Source of the DNA: Branchiostoma floridae
Taxonomy: Eukaryota; Chordata; Leptocardii; Amphioxiformes; Branchiostomatidae
Assembly: GCF_000003815.2 (NCBI RefSeq)
Contig: NC_049979.1
Span: 31,570,288-31,612,511 of the forward strand
DNA: 42,224 bases
Reading direction: 5' to 3'
In this document: positions 10,898 to 19,342 of the stretch, piece after piece
Layout: every line of letters starts with the position of its first letter
How positions within the stretch are numbered: the stretch's first letter is position 1
Made by a program: the position numbers and the translations under genes
The notes under the pieces: generated by a model
The model's database searches: none
What the model saw: the letters and a program-made list of their open reading frames with translations, nothing else
Told to the model about the DNA's origin: nothing

Positions 10898-11347
10898 GGC
10901 ATAATAAACATCCTCTGTTTTTTCTCTCATAATAAGGTTTGGAAATAAAATTCACCATTTTTTACAAATCTGTTGGTATAGCCGTGATCGTAAGATTAAA
11001 AGATTAATTGTTAAAGCCGTGTGTGTAAGATGTAAAATGTGATATTTGAAGAAAATCCTCCGTTTTTTCTTGGAACCTTTTTGTTTGTAACTTCCGTGTC
11101 TAAAAGATATCAAGTGTTATGTTTGGAAAACATCCTCTGTTTTTATCTAGAAACCTGTAGATTTGTAAAAACCGTGTCTTTAAGATGTGAAGTTTAAAGT
11201 TTAGAAAAACTCGTTTTTTTTTATATCGGAACCAGTTTGTTTGTTATAGCCATGTCTGTAAGATTTAAGGTGCAATCGTTATATAAAATCCTTCGTTTTT
11301 TTCGGAACCTGTGTGTTTGTAAAAACTGTGTCTGTTAGATGAAAAGT
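10898..11347 (+). repeat. 77-bp satellite, block 7
   Basis: Five to six diverged monomers. The last ends GATGAAAAGT, directly before the TTAA of element B2. Confidence 0.8.
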
Positions 11348-11918
11348 TTAACCCTTTCTAGACAAGGCTTTATTGGGATTCCTGGGACCAGGGGGGGGGC
11401 TAATTTCAAAACGGCTTGGGTTAAGATCACTTAATTTAGACGGGATGATGTACTAGTGAAGTTTAATATTTTCTGTATTTTTGGTATCGTTGTGACGTGA
11501 AATGACGTAATTATGACGTCATAATGTCATATTTTGGGCTGAAATCGTCAAAATATGAAATTTCCGCTATACTTAAATTAATAGAACCAAATGATGACTA
11601 TAAAGCTTATCTTAATAGTGTCTAAGTCTGCTAAGTCTTTTGTTTGCAATGACGACGACACTGACGTCTATATGACGTCGGAAAATGACGTAATTTGTCC
11701 GCCATCTTGGAACCCCAAAACCCAATAGAAATGGACTAAAATGATCAAGTGATTGTGTTTTGCAAACTAATTTTGTTTCACAGAATTGTTGCCTACAATA
11801 TTTTAGGAAAAGTCACCAAATTTCGTAGTTTTAGCACACGTCGTTCGCCAGTTATATGACGTCAAAGTTGGCGCGGGCACTTTTAGCCCCCCCCCCCCCG
11901 TGGTCTAGATAGGGTTAA
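11348..11918 (+). mobile_element. Family B TTAA element, copy B2 (short)
   Basis: TTAA at 11348-11351 and 11915-11918; ends CCCTTTCTAGAC and GTCTAGATAGGG. The body is 563 bp, shorter than B6 through internal deletion. It carries TGACGTCA at 11514-11521, a GCCATCTTGG word near 11702 and long G and C tracts near each end (11390-11398, 11887-11900). Satellite flanks join in phase when the element and one TTAA are removed. Confidence 0.85.
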
Positions 11919-12128
11919 GGTTTGGAAAAAAATCCTCTGATTTATCCTCGGAACCTGTTTGCTTGTGAAAGCCGTGTCTGTAAGATGTAAAGTGTAAGGT
12001 TTGGAGAAAATACACTGTTTTTCTCTCAGAACCTGTGTTTTTGTAATAGCCGTGTCGAAAAAAAACTCCGTTTTTCTCGGAACCTCTTTGTAAAGGCCGT
12101 GTCTGTAAGTTGTAAAGTGTAATGTTTG
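11919..12128 (+). repeat. 77-bp satellite, block 8
   Basis: Three monomers. The block ends abruptly where LINE endonuclease coding sequence begins. Confidence 0.75.
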
Positions 12129-12129
12129 A

Positions 12130-12655
12130 GATGATGAGACACCCGATATTATATTCACGACAGAAACAAACCCGAAAAACTATAGATTCCAAATGTCACC
12201 AGCTGATTTGCAAATACCAGATTACACTGTATTTACAAACGCAATTCAAGAGGGAGTGCGAGGGATTGCAGTTAACGTCAAAAGTAACCTAGCAGCTGGT
12301 GCACCGGACTGGACAGAAGAAGAGTAAAGGAAGCAGTGATGGAAGAAGTAAACCTCCATCAGAACGACAAAGTACTAATCATGGCAATAAACAGGAGTCC
12401 TAACTTAACCATGGCAAACAATGAGAATCTGAATAACATACAAAATAATTGCAACCTAGGGAAATACACCCATGTGATGCATCTAGGAGATTTTAATTAC
12501 CCTGATATTACTTGGAGGGATGGTGAGGGGAAAAACGCCCCTGCAGTTCCACAATTAAATGTTAGGGAGCTGAAATTTGCCCCACTTTGTCATGACACTA
12601 AAGGCTGTCTACTACCTAAATTTCAAGACCATATAACGTCCAAAACAAGATAGAG
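12130..12655 (+). pseudogene. LINE APE-endonuclease fragment
   Basis: From 12193 the plus strand reads LQIPDYTVFTNAIQEGVRGI followed by AVNVKSNLAAG, then a stop (taa, about 12325). From 12336, in another frame, it reads DKVLIMAINRSPN, then LGKYTHVMHLGDFNYPDITW. The GDFN-P-I-W block and the YRSPN-like block are conserved parts of the APE-type endonuclease domain of CR1/L2/Jockey LINEs. The catalytic SDH block and all of RT are missing, and there is a frameshift and a stop, so it is a relic. It lies in the same orientation as the split LINE at 16555 and 30131 and could be its detached 5' part, though nothing proves that. Confidence 0.7.
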
Positions 12656-13156
12656 ATACATAGAAAAAACTGCTATGATGGAATATTCTTATTTATTATT
12701 CAAATTTGCTCCTATTTTGCATAATTAGAATCTTTTCATGTAAAACATTGTCTAAGGTACCTACATACCAAAAATGATGAAAAGCCGTTATTCCCTTCTC
12801 TTCGAAAGTTTTTGACAAAAATGCCCCTGCTATCCCAAAACTAGACGCTAGGGGACCCAAACTTATGTCATTTCTTCCTGAGCACAAGAGCTATCTAATA
12901 CTAAAAAATAGTGACTATAGCATGTTCAGAACACCGAGATAGCATAACCAAAATTTGCGCTGCAGTACCAAGGGGAGCCGCTAGGGGGCCCAAAATCTAA
13001 TCATTTCCAACTTTCGTCACACACAGCCAACAAACTAAGTATGAAACCAATCCAACTACCCGTTCATGAGTGATTTTGTTTACAACACAGCATCACACAC
13101 ACAGACAGACAAACGCAGGGTAAAATATTACCTCCATGACATTTCATGGAGGTAAT
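12656..13156. repeat. Unclassified interspersed repeat ending in a perfect hairpin
   Basis: No coding sequence is recognised. Two diverged copies of a CTAGACGCTAGGGGACCCAAA-like segment (about 12840 and 12972) suggest internal duplication. The right end is a short CA/CAGA-rich stretch followed by a perfect hairpin at 13127-13156 (arms ATTACCTCCATGA and TCATGGAGGTAAT, loop CATT). Layout and ending resemble the 3' part of a SINE or LINE, but the family is not recognised. Confidence 0.4.
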
Positions 13157-13383
13157 AAAAGTAAAAAAATTCATTGTTAGAATCGAAATTAGCGATTTTT
13201 GCAAACCTGCCTATCAAGAAACGGTTACCATGGCAACAATGAAAAATGGAAAATATGCCACAATATTTTACAAAACCTCACTAAATTTGGTGGAACCAGC
13301 ATTAGCCGTTCTGGCGTTATAACACATCAAATTTGGCGCAGGCCTCAAAAGACCCCCCCCCCCCACGGTCTGAATAGGGTTAA
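13157..13383 (+). mobile_element. Family B element, right-end fragment B3
   Basis: Ends GGTCTGAATAGGG plus TTAA (13380-13383). A C tract lies just inside (about 13352-13364), and GTTACCATGGCAAC, one base from the perfect palindrome, is at 13224-13237. The left half is missing; the fragment abuts the hairpin-ending repeat. Confidence 0.7.
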
Positions 13384-13660
13384 TCTTTACATCTTACAGT
13401 CACAGCTATTACAAACACACAGGTACCGGGTAAAAAGTTTTTTTTTGTCCATTCCTTACACTTTACATCTTACAGACAGGGATTTTGCAAACGCGAACAT
13501 TTTGAGAAAAAACCAAAGTGTTTTATCCAAACATGGTACTTTAAAATCTTACACTCACGGCTATTACAAACTAACAGGTTGTAAGATAAAAACAAAGGAG
13601 TTCATCCAAACCTTACATTTCATATCTTACAGCCACGGCTTTTACAAACACACAGGATCC
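13384..13660 (-). repeat. 77-bp satellite, block 9, inverted
   Basis: Three to four monomers in the opposite orientation to all other blocks (CATCTTACAGACACGGC-type words on the plus strand). It starts right after the TTAA of B3 with TCTTTACATCTTACAG, the same monomer phase at which other TTAA elements sit. Confidence 0.8.
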
Positions 13661-14810
13661 GACCGATGGAAATGGCACCTCTTGTAGCCCCCCTAGTTTC
13701 ATGTAAATGTCCTAAATTCAATCCAAGCAGATTTGATTTGCTATTTTGAATTTCTTCCGTACGTCTAGATCTACCAGCTTGATAACGTTTAACTTAGAAA
13801 GGTCGCTGATCAATACGCGGAGGGACTGTAGTACTAGATATGAGGCTTTACACGTAAAATAGCGCTGCGCTCGCGCTAATGGGGCGGTCGCCAGTGAAGG
13901 AACAGATCCGACGAAGTTGATTTTGCGGAGTTGACCCAACATTTCCCAACAAGAACAAGCTCTCCAGGAACGGGTCGTGTACAAAAATGGAGGGAAATAA
14001 AATCTAGACTGGTCCTATGTGAGGAGTTTTTGGCGCATTGTGACGCCCCAAAACACAGACTACCGGCGGGCGAGAGAAGACATCGAACGCATTTTCCAGG
14101 ACAGTCAGACTCACCTAACCGCTAAATAGCGTCTCGGTCGAAGACCTTTATGTTCAGTTGAAAACAGTGACGTGTGTTGCACACTACACAAAGCTACTCT
14201 ACACTGCAATATTCCTCGCAGCATATGCTTCGTTATGTCAATGGGGTTCTTTTCACCCAAAAAAATCCATTTTGTTACGTGTGATAAAGCCAATGTAAAT
14301 CACACACCATACACTAGTAATCAGTCATTCTGCTTCATTTGGTTTATTTCATTTGTTGATCTTCTTGTAATCATGCAAAAGAAGCTGCCAACATACTTTG
14401 ACAAAGACGTGTACATGTTTGAAAGGTTGCTTCTATGTGATACAAAACCACCTCAAGCATCTGAATACGCCCGTCACCTTACTGTGTATACACGATATTT
14501 TATTCATGCTCTACTTCACTAGCTAACTATAAAAAGAAATTTTGACAATGTCATTTGCATATACATGTATTGCATTTATTCAACTATGGCTAGCACTTGT
14601 AAAGTTTTTCATGACAAGTGTCACATTATGCATCGTTGTTATTTCTGTAAAACATAAAAAAGAGAAAGTAGTTCTAAAACTCACAACTTGGACCTTAGAA
14701 CAAGGTAACACAAATCGCCTGTAATGATGTAGTAAGTTGTCGTGTACTCAAGTCGTGCGCTAAGTACTTAAGTCGTGTTGTCTGTTGATTCTTCATTCCG
14801 TCCTTCTATG

Positions 14811-14867
<57 letters not shown>

Positions 14868-15084
14868 AAAACAGCATTTGAAAGGACCAGCTCACAAAAT
14901 ATGTCCTTTGTAACTTATTGCCGTTATCTAACAGTCAGTAATCGATGTACAATATGTGTGAAATATTCCTCCTACCCCTTGCGTGCCACCAGTTTAGTGT
15001 TAATTAGTTACTTTGCATCTGAAAGAACCGACTTCATGGGCGTTGACCTCGCTAGAAACCTAGTTCATGTGATTTAGACACGAC
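13661..15084. other. Region of unknown content
   Basis: The first half is locally GC-richer (13850-14160) and holds short frames on both strands: plus 13931-14125, minus 13718-13984, and a plus-strand frame reading YRRAREDIERIFQDSQTHLT near 14060. None matches a family I recognise, so I call no gene. The second half is AT-rich and contains the AT microsatellite. The right border is a family-B-type terminus, so the whole region could be one element whose left end is not recognised. Confidence 0.35.
14812..14864. repeat. (AT)n microsatellite
   Basis: Uninterrupted TA dinucleotide repeat of about 52 bp. Confidence 0.97.
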
Positions 15085-15112
15085 CGCCCCCCCTCAAGTC
15101 TGAATAGGGTTA
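15085..15112 (+). mobile_element. Family B right terminus with TTAA
   Basis: A C tract, then AAGTCTGAATAGGG and TTAA (15109-15112). This is a right-end type terminus like B3's. It abuts directly, at the TTAA, the fragment of transposase-gene sequence that follows, as though the element had inserted into that gene copy. Confidence 0.65.
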
Positions 15113-15290
15113 ATGTGAGACCAACTGAAGAACAAGTAACAGTTGACCTGCTCACCTCCCACCCATGACAGGGTAAGACGTCCATTACAGTATTTCTCAG
15201 TTTGAGATTTGTCAATTACGATGGCCATGGCATTTGGTCAAACTTGTTGTTTCTGGAAAACGGCGTCTAACCTTGCCGTTAGTCCCATCT
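15113..15290 (-). pseudogene. Fragment of a second MULE/SWIM transposase gene copy
   Basis: This stretch is clearly similar, in the same orientation, to 20806-20995 inside the complete gene: shared words include TTGACCTGCT, CCCATGACAGGG, TCAATTACGAT (TCGATTACGAT in the full copy), GCATTTGGTC and TTTCTGGAAAACGGC. It corresponds to the catalytic part around the second acidic residue. Small indels destroy the frame. It is cut on the left by a TTAA terminus and passes on the right directly into the 51-bp minisatellite, which also lies 5' of the full gene. It is therefore a deleted second copy of gene plus minisatellite. Confidence 0.75.
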
Positions 15291-16095
15291 CCTGTTAGGT
15301 GTCTCATCTGGTGTCAAGACAAAATACATCATCTTACTAAACTGTTAGTTGCCTCATCAGTTGTCAAGACAAAGATTCCTCACCTTACTTTACTGTAAGC
15401 TGTCTCACCTGCTGTCAAGATAAAGATACCTCACCTTACTTAACTGTATAGTGTCTCACCTACTATCAAGACCAATATACCTAAAGTTCCTTACCAATGA
15501 TTTGTCTCATTAAGTTACAAGACAGATTTATATCTCACCTTACCTACATGTACGTTGTCACACCTGGTGTAAAGACAGATACCTAACTTTACTTACCTGT
15601 AGGTTGTCTTACCTGCTTTCCAGACCGAGATACATTATCTTACCTTACTTATCTGTGAGGTGTCTCACCTGCTGTCAAGACCAAGATACCTCACCTTAAT
15701 TACCTGTAAGGTGTCACATTATGTGTCAAAACAACGATATCTCCTCCGTAAATGTAAGGTGTATCTCCGGCTGTCAAAACAAAGATACATTCAATTACTT
15801 ACCAGTAAGTTGTCTTCACTGCTGTCAAGACCGAGATACCACACTTTAATTACCTGTACGGTGTCTCATCAAGTGTCAAGAAAAATGTACATCACCTCAA
15901 TGAACTGCAAGTTGTCTCACCTGCTGTCAAAACAAAGATAACCTTATCTTAATTAACTGTAAAGTGTCTCACCTGGTGTCAAGACAAAGATAGCGCAACC
16001 TAAACTTACCTGTAAAGTGTCTCATCTGGTGACAATACAAAGATTCCTCACCTTACTTACCTATAAGGTGTCTCATAAGGTGTCATGTAGAAAAG
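15291..16095 (-). repeat. 51-bp minisatellite, array 1
   Basis: About 15 diverged units of 51 bp. On the minus strand each unit presents two consensus-like 5' splice donors, ACAG|GTAAGT and CAG|GTGAGA, separated by roughly 25 bp. The same unit is found in the arrays at 22951-23291 and 26868-27670. The array is joined to transposase-gene sequence on its left and to element B4 on its right. Confidence 0.85.
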
Positions 16096-16554
16096 TATAA
16101 CCGGCTTATTTTCACTCGGATTTCATCATTACTTGGTATTTTTTTTACAGAAAACATTCATTTGAACGTTTTCAATCCATTTTCATGGGATTTTAGCGTT
16201 ATATGTTGAAAAAAATGTATCTTAAGACATTTAAGGTTGATAATCCAAGATGGCGGATAGGTAAACTACAGACGTCATTGCGTCATCTTCTGACAGCAGA
16301 AGTCATAACACTTAGATATTGATAAGAAGCCTTTATTGGTAACTTTTTGAGTGAGATATTTAGGTATTATGTGAATTCCCCGTTTTAGCCAAAAAATGGC
16401 GTCATGATTACGTCATGTTACATTATAAAGATATAAAAAATTCAAGAATTATGAAACTCGACTGGCATAACACCCCCTACAAATTTAGTGATCGTACAGT
16501 AAGCCGTTTTTAAAATACGAAAGGGGGGGGGGGGGAATGCCCCAAAAGCCCAAC
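16096..16554 (-). mobile_element. Family B element, left-half fragment B4 (inverted)
   Basis: Reverse complement of the left half of B1 (10067-10560). It contains AAGATGGCGGAT (about 16251), a GACGTCATTGCGTCATC segment near 16271 and a 13-bp G tract (16525-16537). The outermost 12 bp of the terminus are missing, and the LINE frame starts immediately (TTGATAGAC), so the terminus was lost or overwritten. The inner border passes into the minisatellite. Confidence 0.7.
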
Positions 16555-17033
16555 CTTGATAGACAAAATACCCACCGCCATTGACAAAAACGCATATATA
16601 ATAGGGATATTTTTATATGTATTCAAAGCCTTTGATACTGTAAATAATTTCATACTCCTCCGGAAACTAGTTGCATGCGATGTTACAGGCAATGCAATGC
16701 ACTGCTTCCAAAATTATCTGCATAAAATAAAACAATACGTAACTTTAAATGGAATTAGATCTACCGTTGGGGTTACCGCATGGATCGTTTTAGGTCCTCT
16801 TTTATTCTTGATTTACATCAACGATCTAGCTGAAGCCTCCTTAATACTTTATTTCATACTGTTTGCCGATGACACTAACATATTCCTTTCCCACAAGACT
16901 TTTTACTTTCTGATAAACTGGCCAACCAGGAATTGCGATAAGTAGCTAAATGGTTTGAAGCAATTAAATTATCAAAATATACTTTAAAAAATCCTCATTT
17001 TCCGTATAACAATAATAAAAGTTATGATATTAA
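16555..17033 (+). pseudogene. Crack/L2-like LINE, reverse transcriptase middle part (left half of split LINE)
   Basis: Plus-strand translation from 16556: IDKIPTAIDKN, IGIFLYVFKAFDTVNNFILL (RT motif A region, with the first catalytic Asp in FDT), VLGPLLFLIYINDL, and FADDTNIFLSHK (the catalytic FADD is intact). After a frameshift near 16935 it continues as VAKWFEAIKLS, then HFPYNNNKSYDI at 17029. The GVPQGSV block is corrupted to VTAWIV. The sequence stops exactly at TTAA 17030-17033, and the next residues of the protein are found at 30135. The N-terminal RT blocks and endonuclease are missing on the left. The copy is inactive. Confidence 0.8.
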
Positions 17034-17200
17034 CCCTATCCAGACGGGGGGGGGGGGGGCTAGGCCATTTTCAAATCTGCCGCGGCCTAGCGAAAACCAA
17101 TAGACGCGCGCTATTTCTGCCGGCCCACGTCACTCGTCGTATTGCTCTCTGATTGGTTATGGCAGTGCGGGTGATACCATTAAAATGGGGGGGGGGGGCG
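17034..17200 (-). mobile_element. Family B right-end terminus (B5) and GC-rich subterminal DNA
   Basis: CCCTATCCAGAC is followed by a 13-bp G tract and GGGGCTAGGCC, resembling the right end of B6 read inward. Beyond about 17080 the sequence is GC-rich, with a CTGATTGGTTA (CCAAT-type) word at 17150 and a second G tract at 17188-17199, and no longer matches the other family B copies. Confidence 0.6.
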
Positions 17201-18680
17201 TTGCTATCACAGTACCAGTGTATAAACCAAGATTATTTTCATGTAAACGACAATCCTTTCGCTAGGAAAAATACGTAGCGTAATGCCTTACAGAATGCAG
17301 ATTTCGAGATAACATCTCTTTGTGTTTACATCTGCTATAATCGCCCGAAAAATGTCATCAAATACGTACACTTTTAGAGGCGGATTAGCATTGTACTGAA
17401 GGTTAATACACATGCTCCGGACAAGGACTTCACTTCCGGGTGACGTGCCGTGTTTAATCCGACATAAAATAAAGCGTTTTACTCAAATTTACCTATGAAG
17501 TATGTTTTAAATGTTTATGAAAGCTGTTTCTCTCGGGATATTCTTTCCTCTTTCATATTTATTATGGCCGTTGAGGTCCCCATATCTGTTTAGACTAGGT
17601 CTTACATTGTTCAGCACCAAAGTGACATCCGAAATAGAACTTCGATGCGCCTGCTTGATTATAGCCTACAGGAAATAGTTTTCTAATTCCTATGCCAGTG
17701 TTGAGTACATGGAATGACTTCAACTGGTTACTAACAGGGCAAACTGTGCAAATGTTCTTAGTTGCTAGTTCTTCAAAAACACTGGTAAGATTGCAGGGAC
17801 AACTTAGTGGAAGCTTAATATAATTTTACCTGTGATTCTCAGAAAGTGAAAGACAAAGCGTTCAATTTTTTCAAAGTTTAATAAACATCATTCCTATATT
17901 CTGGGGCTATTGTTGCCTTTGAGTGCTAATCATTTCATCAGCTTTCTATCATGACTTAAGTCCCTATCGATAATGGTGACTGTTCATAATATGACTCATA
18001 CATACATACATACAATTTCCACAGCAGCTATCACTAAAACATTGTGATGAGAGTAGTCCTAGACAAATTAAAGGTGGACAATTTTTAGGTAACGTTACAA
18101 TTGTGCGATAGCACATTAAGTACAAAAATACTCAGTCTGACAATATCAGAAAACCAGTAAGGAAGGACATCGTAGATGTACAAATTAGAAGTAGATATGG
18201 GTAGGTCTAACTTTGCCTTGCGTGCTGAATATTACAGTTTCATTTATTCACTATGACTTCTACCAACACAGATGAATGGTGTTGATGTATAGGGAGATGG
18301 CTGCCACCCTTAAGGCTACAAATGGCAGCTACAAATTGCAGACTGAACATCACATACAAGAACAGATACTGTAGTTCTCCTATCGCATACACATAACTTG
18401 GTCAATAAATCTGGTCAATAAGTCCAGTCAGCCTACGCTAATGGTAGCTCTTACCTCTCTTGTGCACACTGAACTGATTTTTAAGATGTATAATTCATAT
18501 CTAATAAGTAATTTTGGACAGAAGAAATTGTACATTGTGCATTAATTCATCTCCAACATCATGCTTGACTATTGGTAATCATAGCAAGCAATACAAGAAA
18601 TGACAAGAGCAATGTGCAATATAACACTTCAAGGTGGCTGTTCTACTTCAGCATTGGAAGCAAACACTTGATAGAGTTCA
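17201..18680. other. No gene recognised
   Basis: AT-rich sequence without recognisable coding, LINE or element homology; only short non-conserved frames. It lies 3' of the transposase gene, inside the TTAA-bounded unit. Confidence 0.5.
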
Positions 18681-19250
18681 CTTAGAACTGTTTATAACAT
18701 CATTGCGATGTTCTGAGTATTTTCTATAGTGTTCAAACATGTTAGAAACATTTCTAACATCAAAGTCATTATTTATGATAGTTTCTAAACTGTTCCAACA
18801 TAGGTTCATCATTTGTGATCACATGTGATCACATGTTCGAACACTGAAACAAAATGATGAAACTGGGTCAGTGGGCCATTCACACATCCCTGCCAAGTAA
18901 AGGAAATAGTGTCTGTCTCACAGCTTCTCATAAAGGAGTCAACAGTGTCTACTAAAGAAAATCTAAAAATACAAGACTCAAACAAAAGGCACAGCTTAGC
19001 AGCTTGGTTTATGGGGGCAATGAAAGTTTTTATGGAGGGAAAAAATGACACAAATTGTTGGAATATGTGATCACATGTTCCAACAATACCAAAAACACAT
19101 AGATGTTTCTAAATTGTTCTAAATAAAGAGATATTTGTACCATTACTTTCCCAATGTTTCCAACATATCCAGACAGGTTCAAACATGTTCAAACTATCAT
19201 TTTAAATTGTTTGAACAATTCAGAACTTTAGTGACTGAAATATTCTTTTC
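18681..19250. repeat. Cluster of GTTC/GAAC motifs with two large palindromes
   Basis: Dispersed variants of TGTTCCAACA and GTTCAAACATGTTCAAAC occur at least eight times. The palindrome TGTGATCACATGTGATCACA is perfect at 18814-18833. A 32-bp near-palindrome at 19055-19086 (arms TTGTTGGAA and TTCCAACAA around GTGATCAC) has a single mismatched pair. Located just 3' of the transposase gene; plausible as subterminal binding sites of its element, which is inference. Confidence 0.5.
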
Positions 19251-19342
19251 CTTAAAAAACAAACTCAATACAAATATCATTTCAAAACCCTCTCGATGAC
19301 TCTGAATTGACTCTACCTTTTTGTTACCCTTTTGTTAGTTAT

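Noticed and set aside
17080-17200. CpG-rich promoter with CCAAT box
   Set aside because: Only one CCAAT-type word, no gene start nearby on either strand, and the GC content comes partly from G tracts of the element end.
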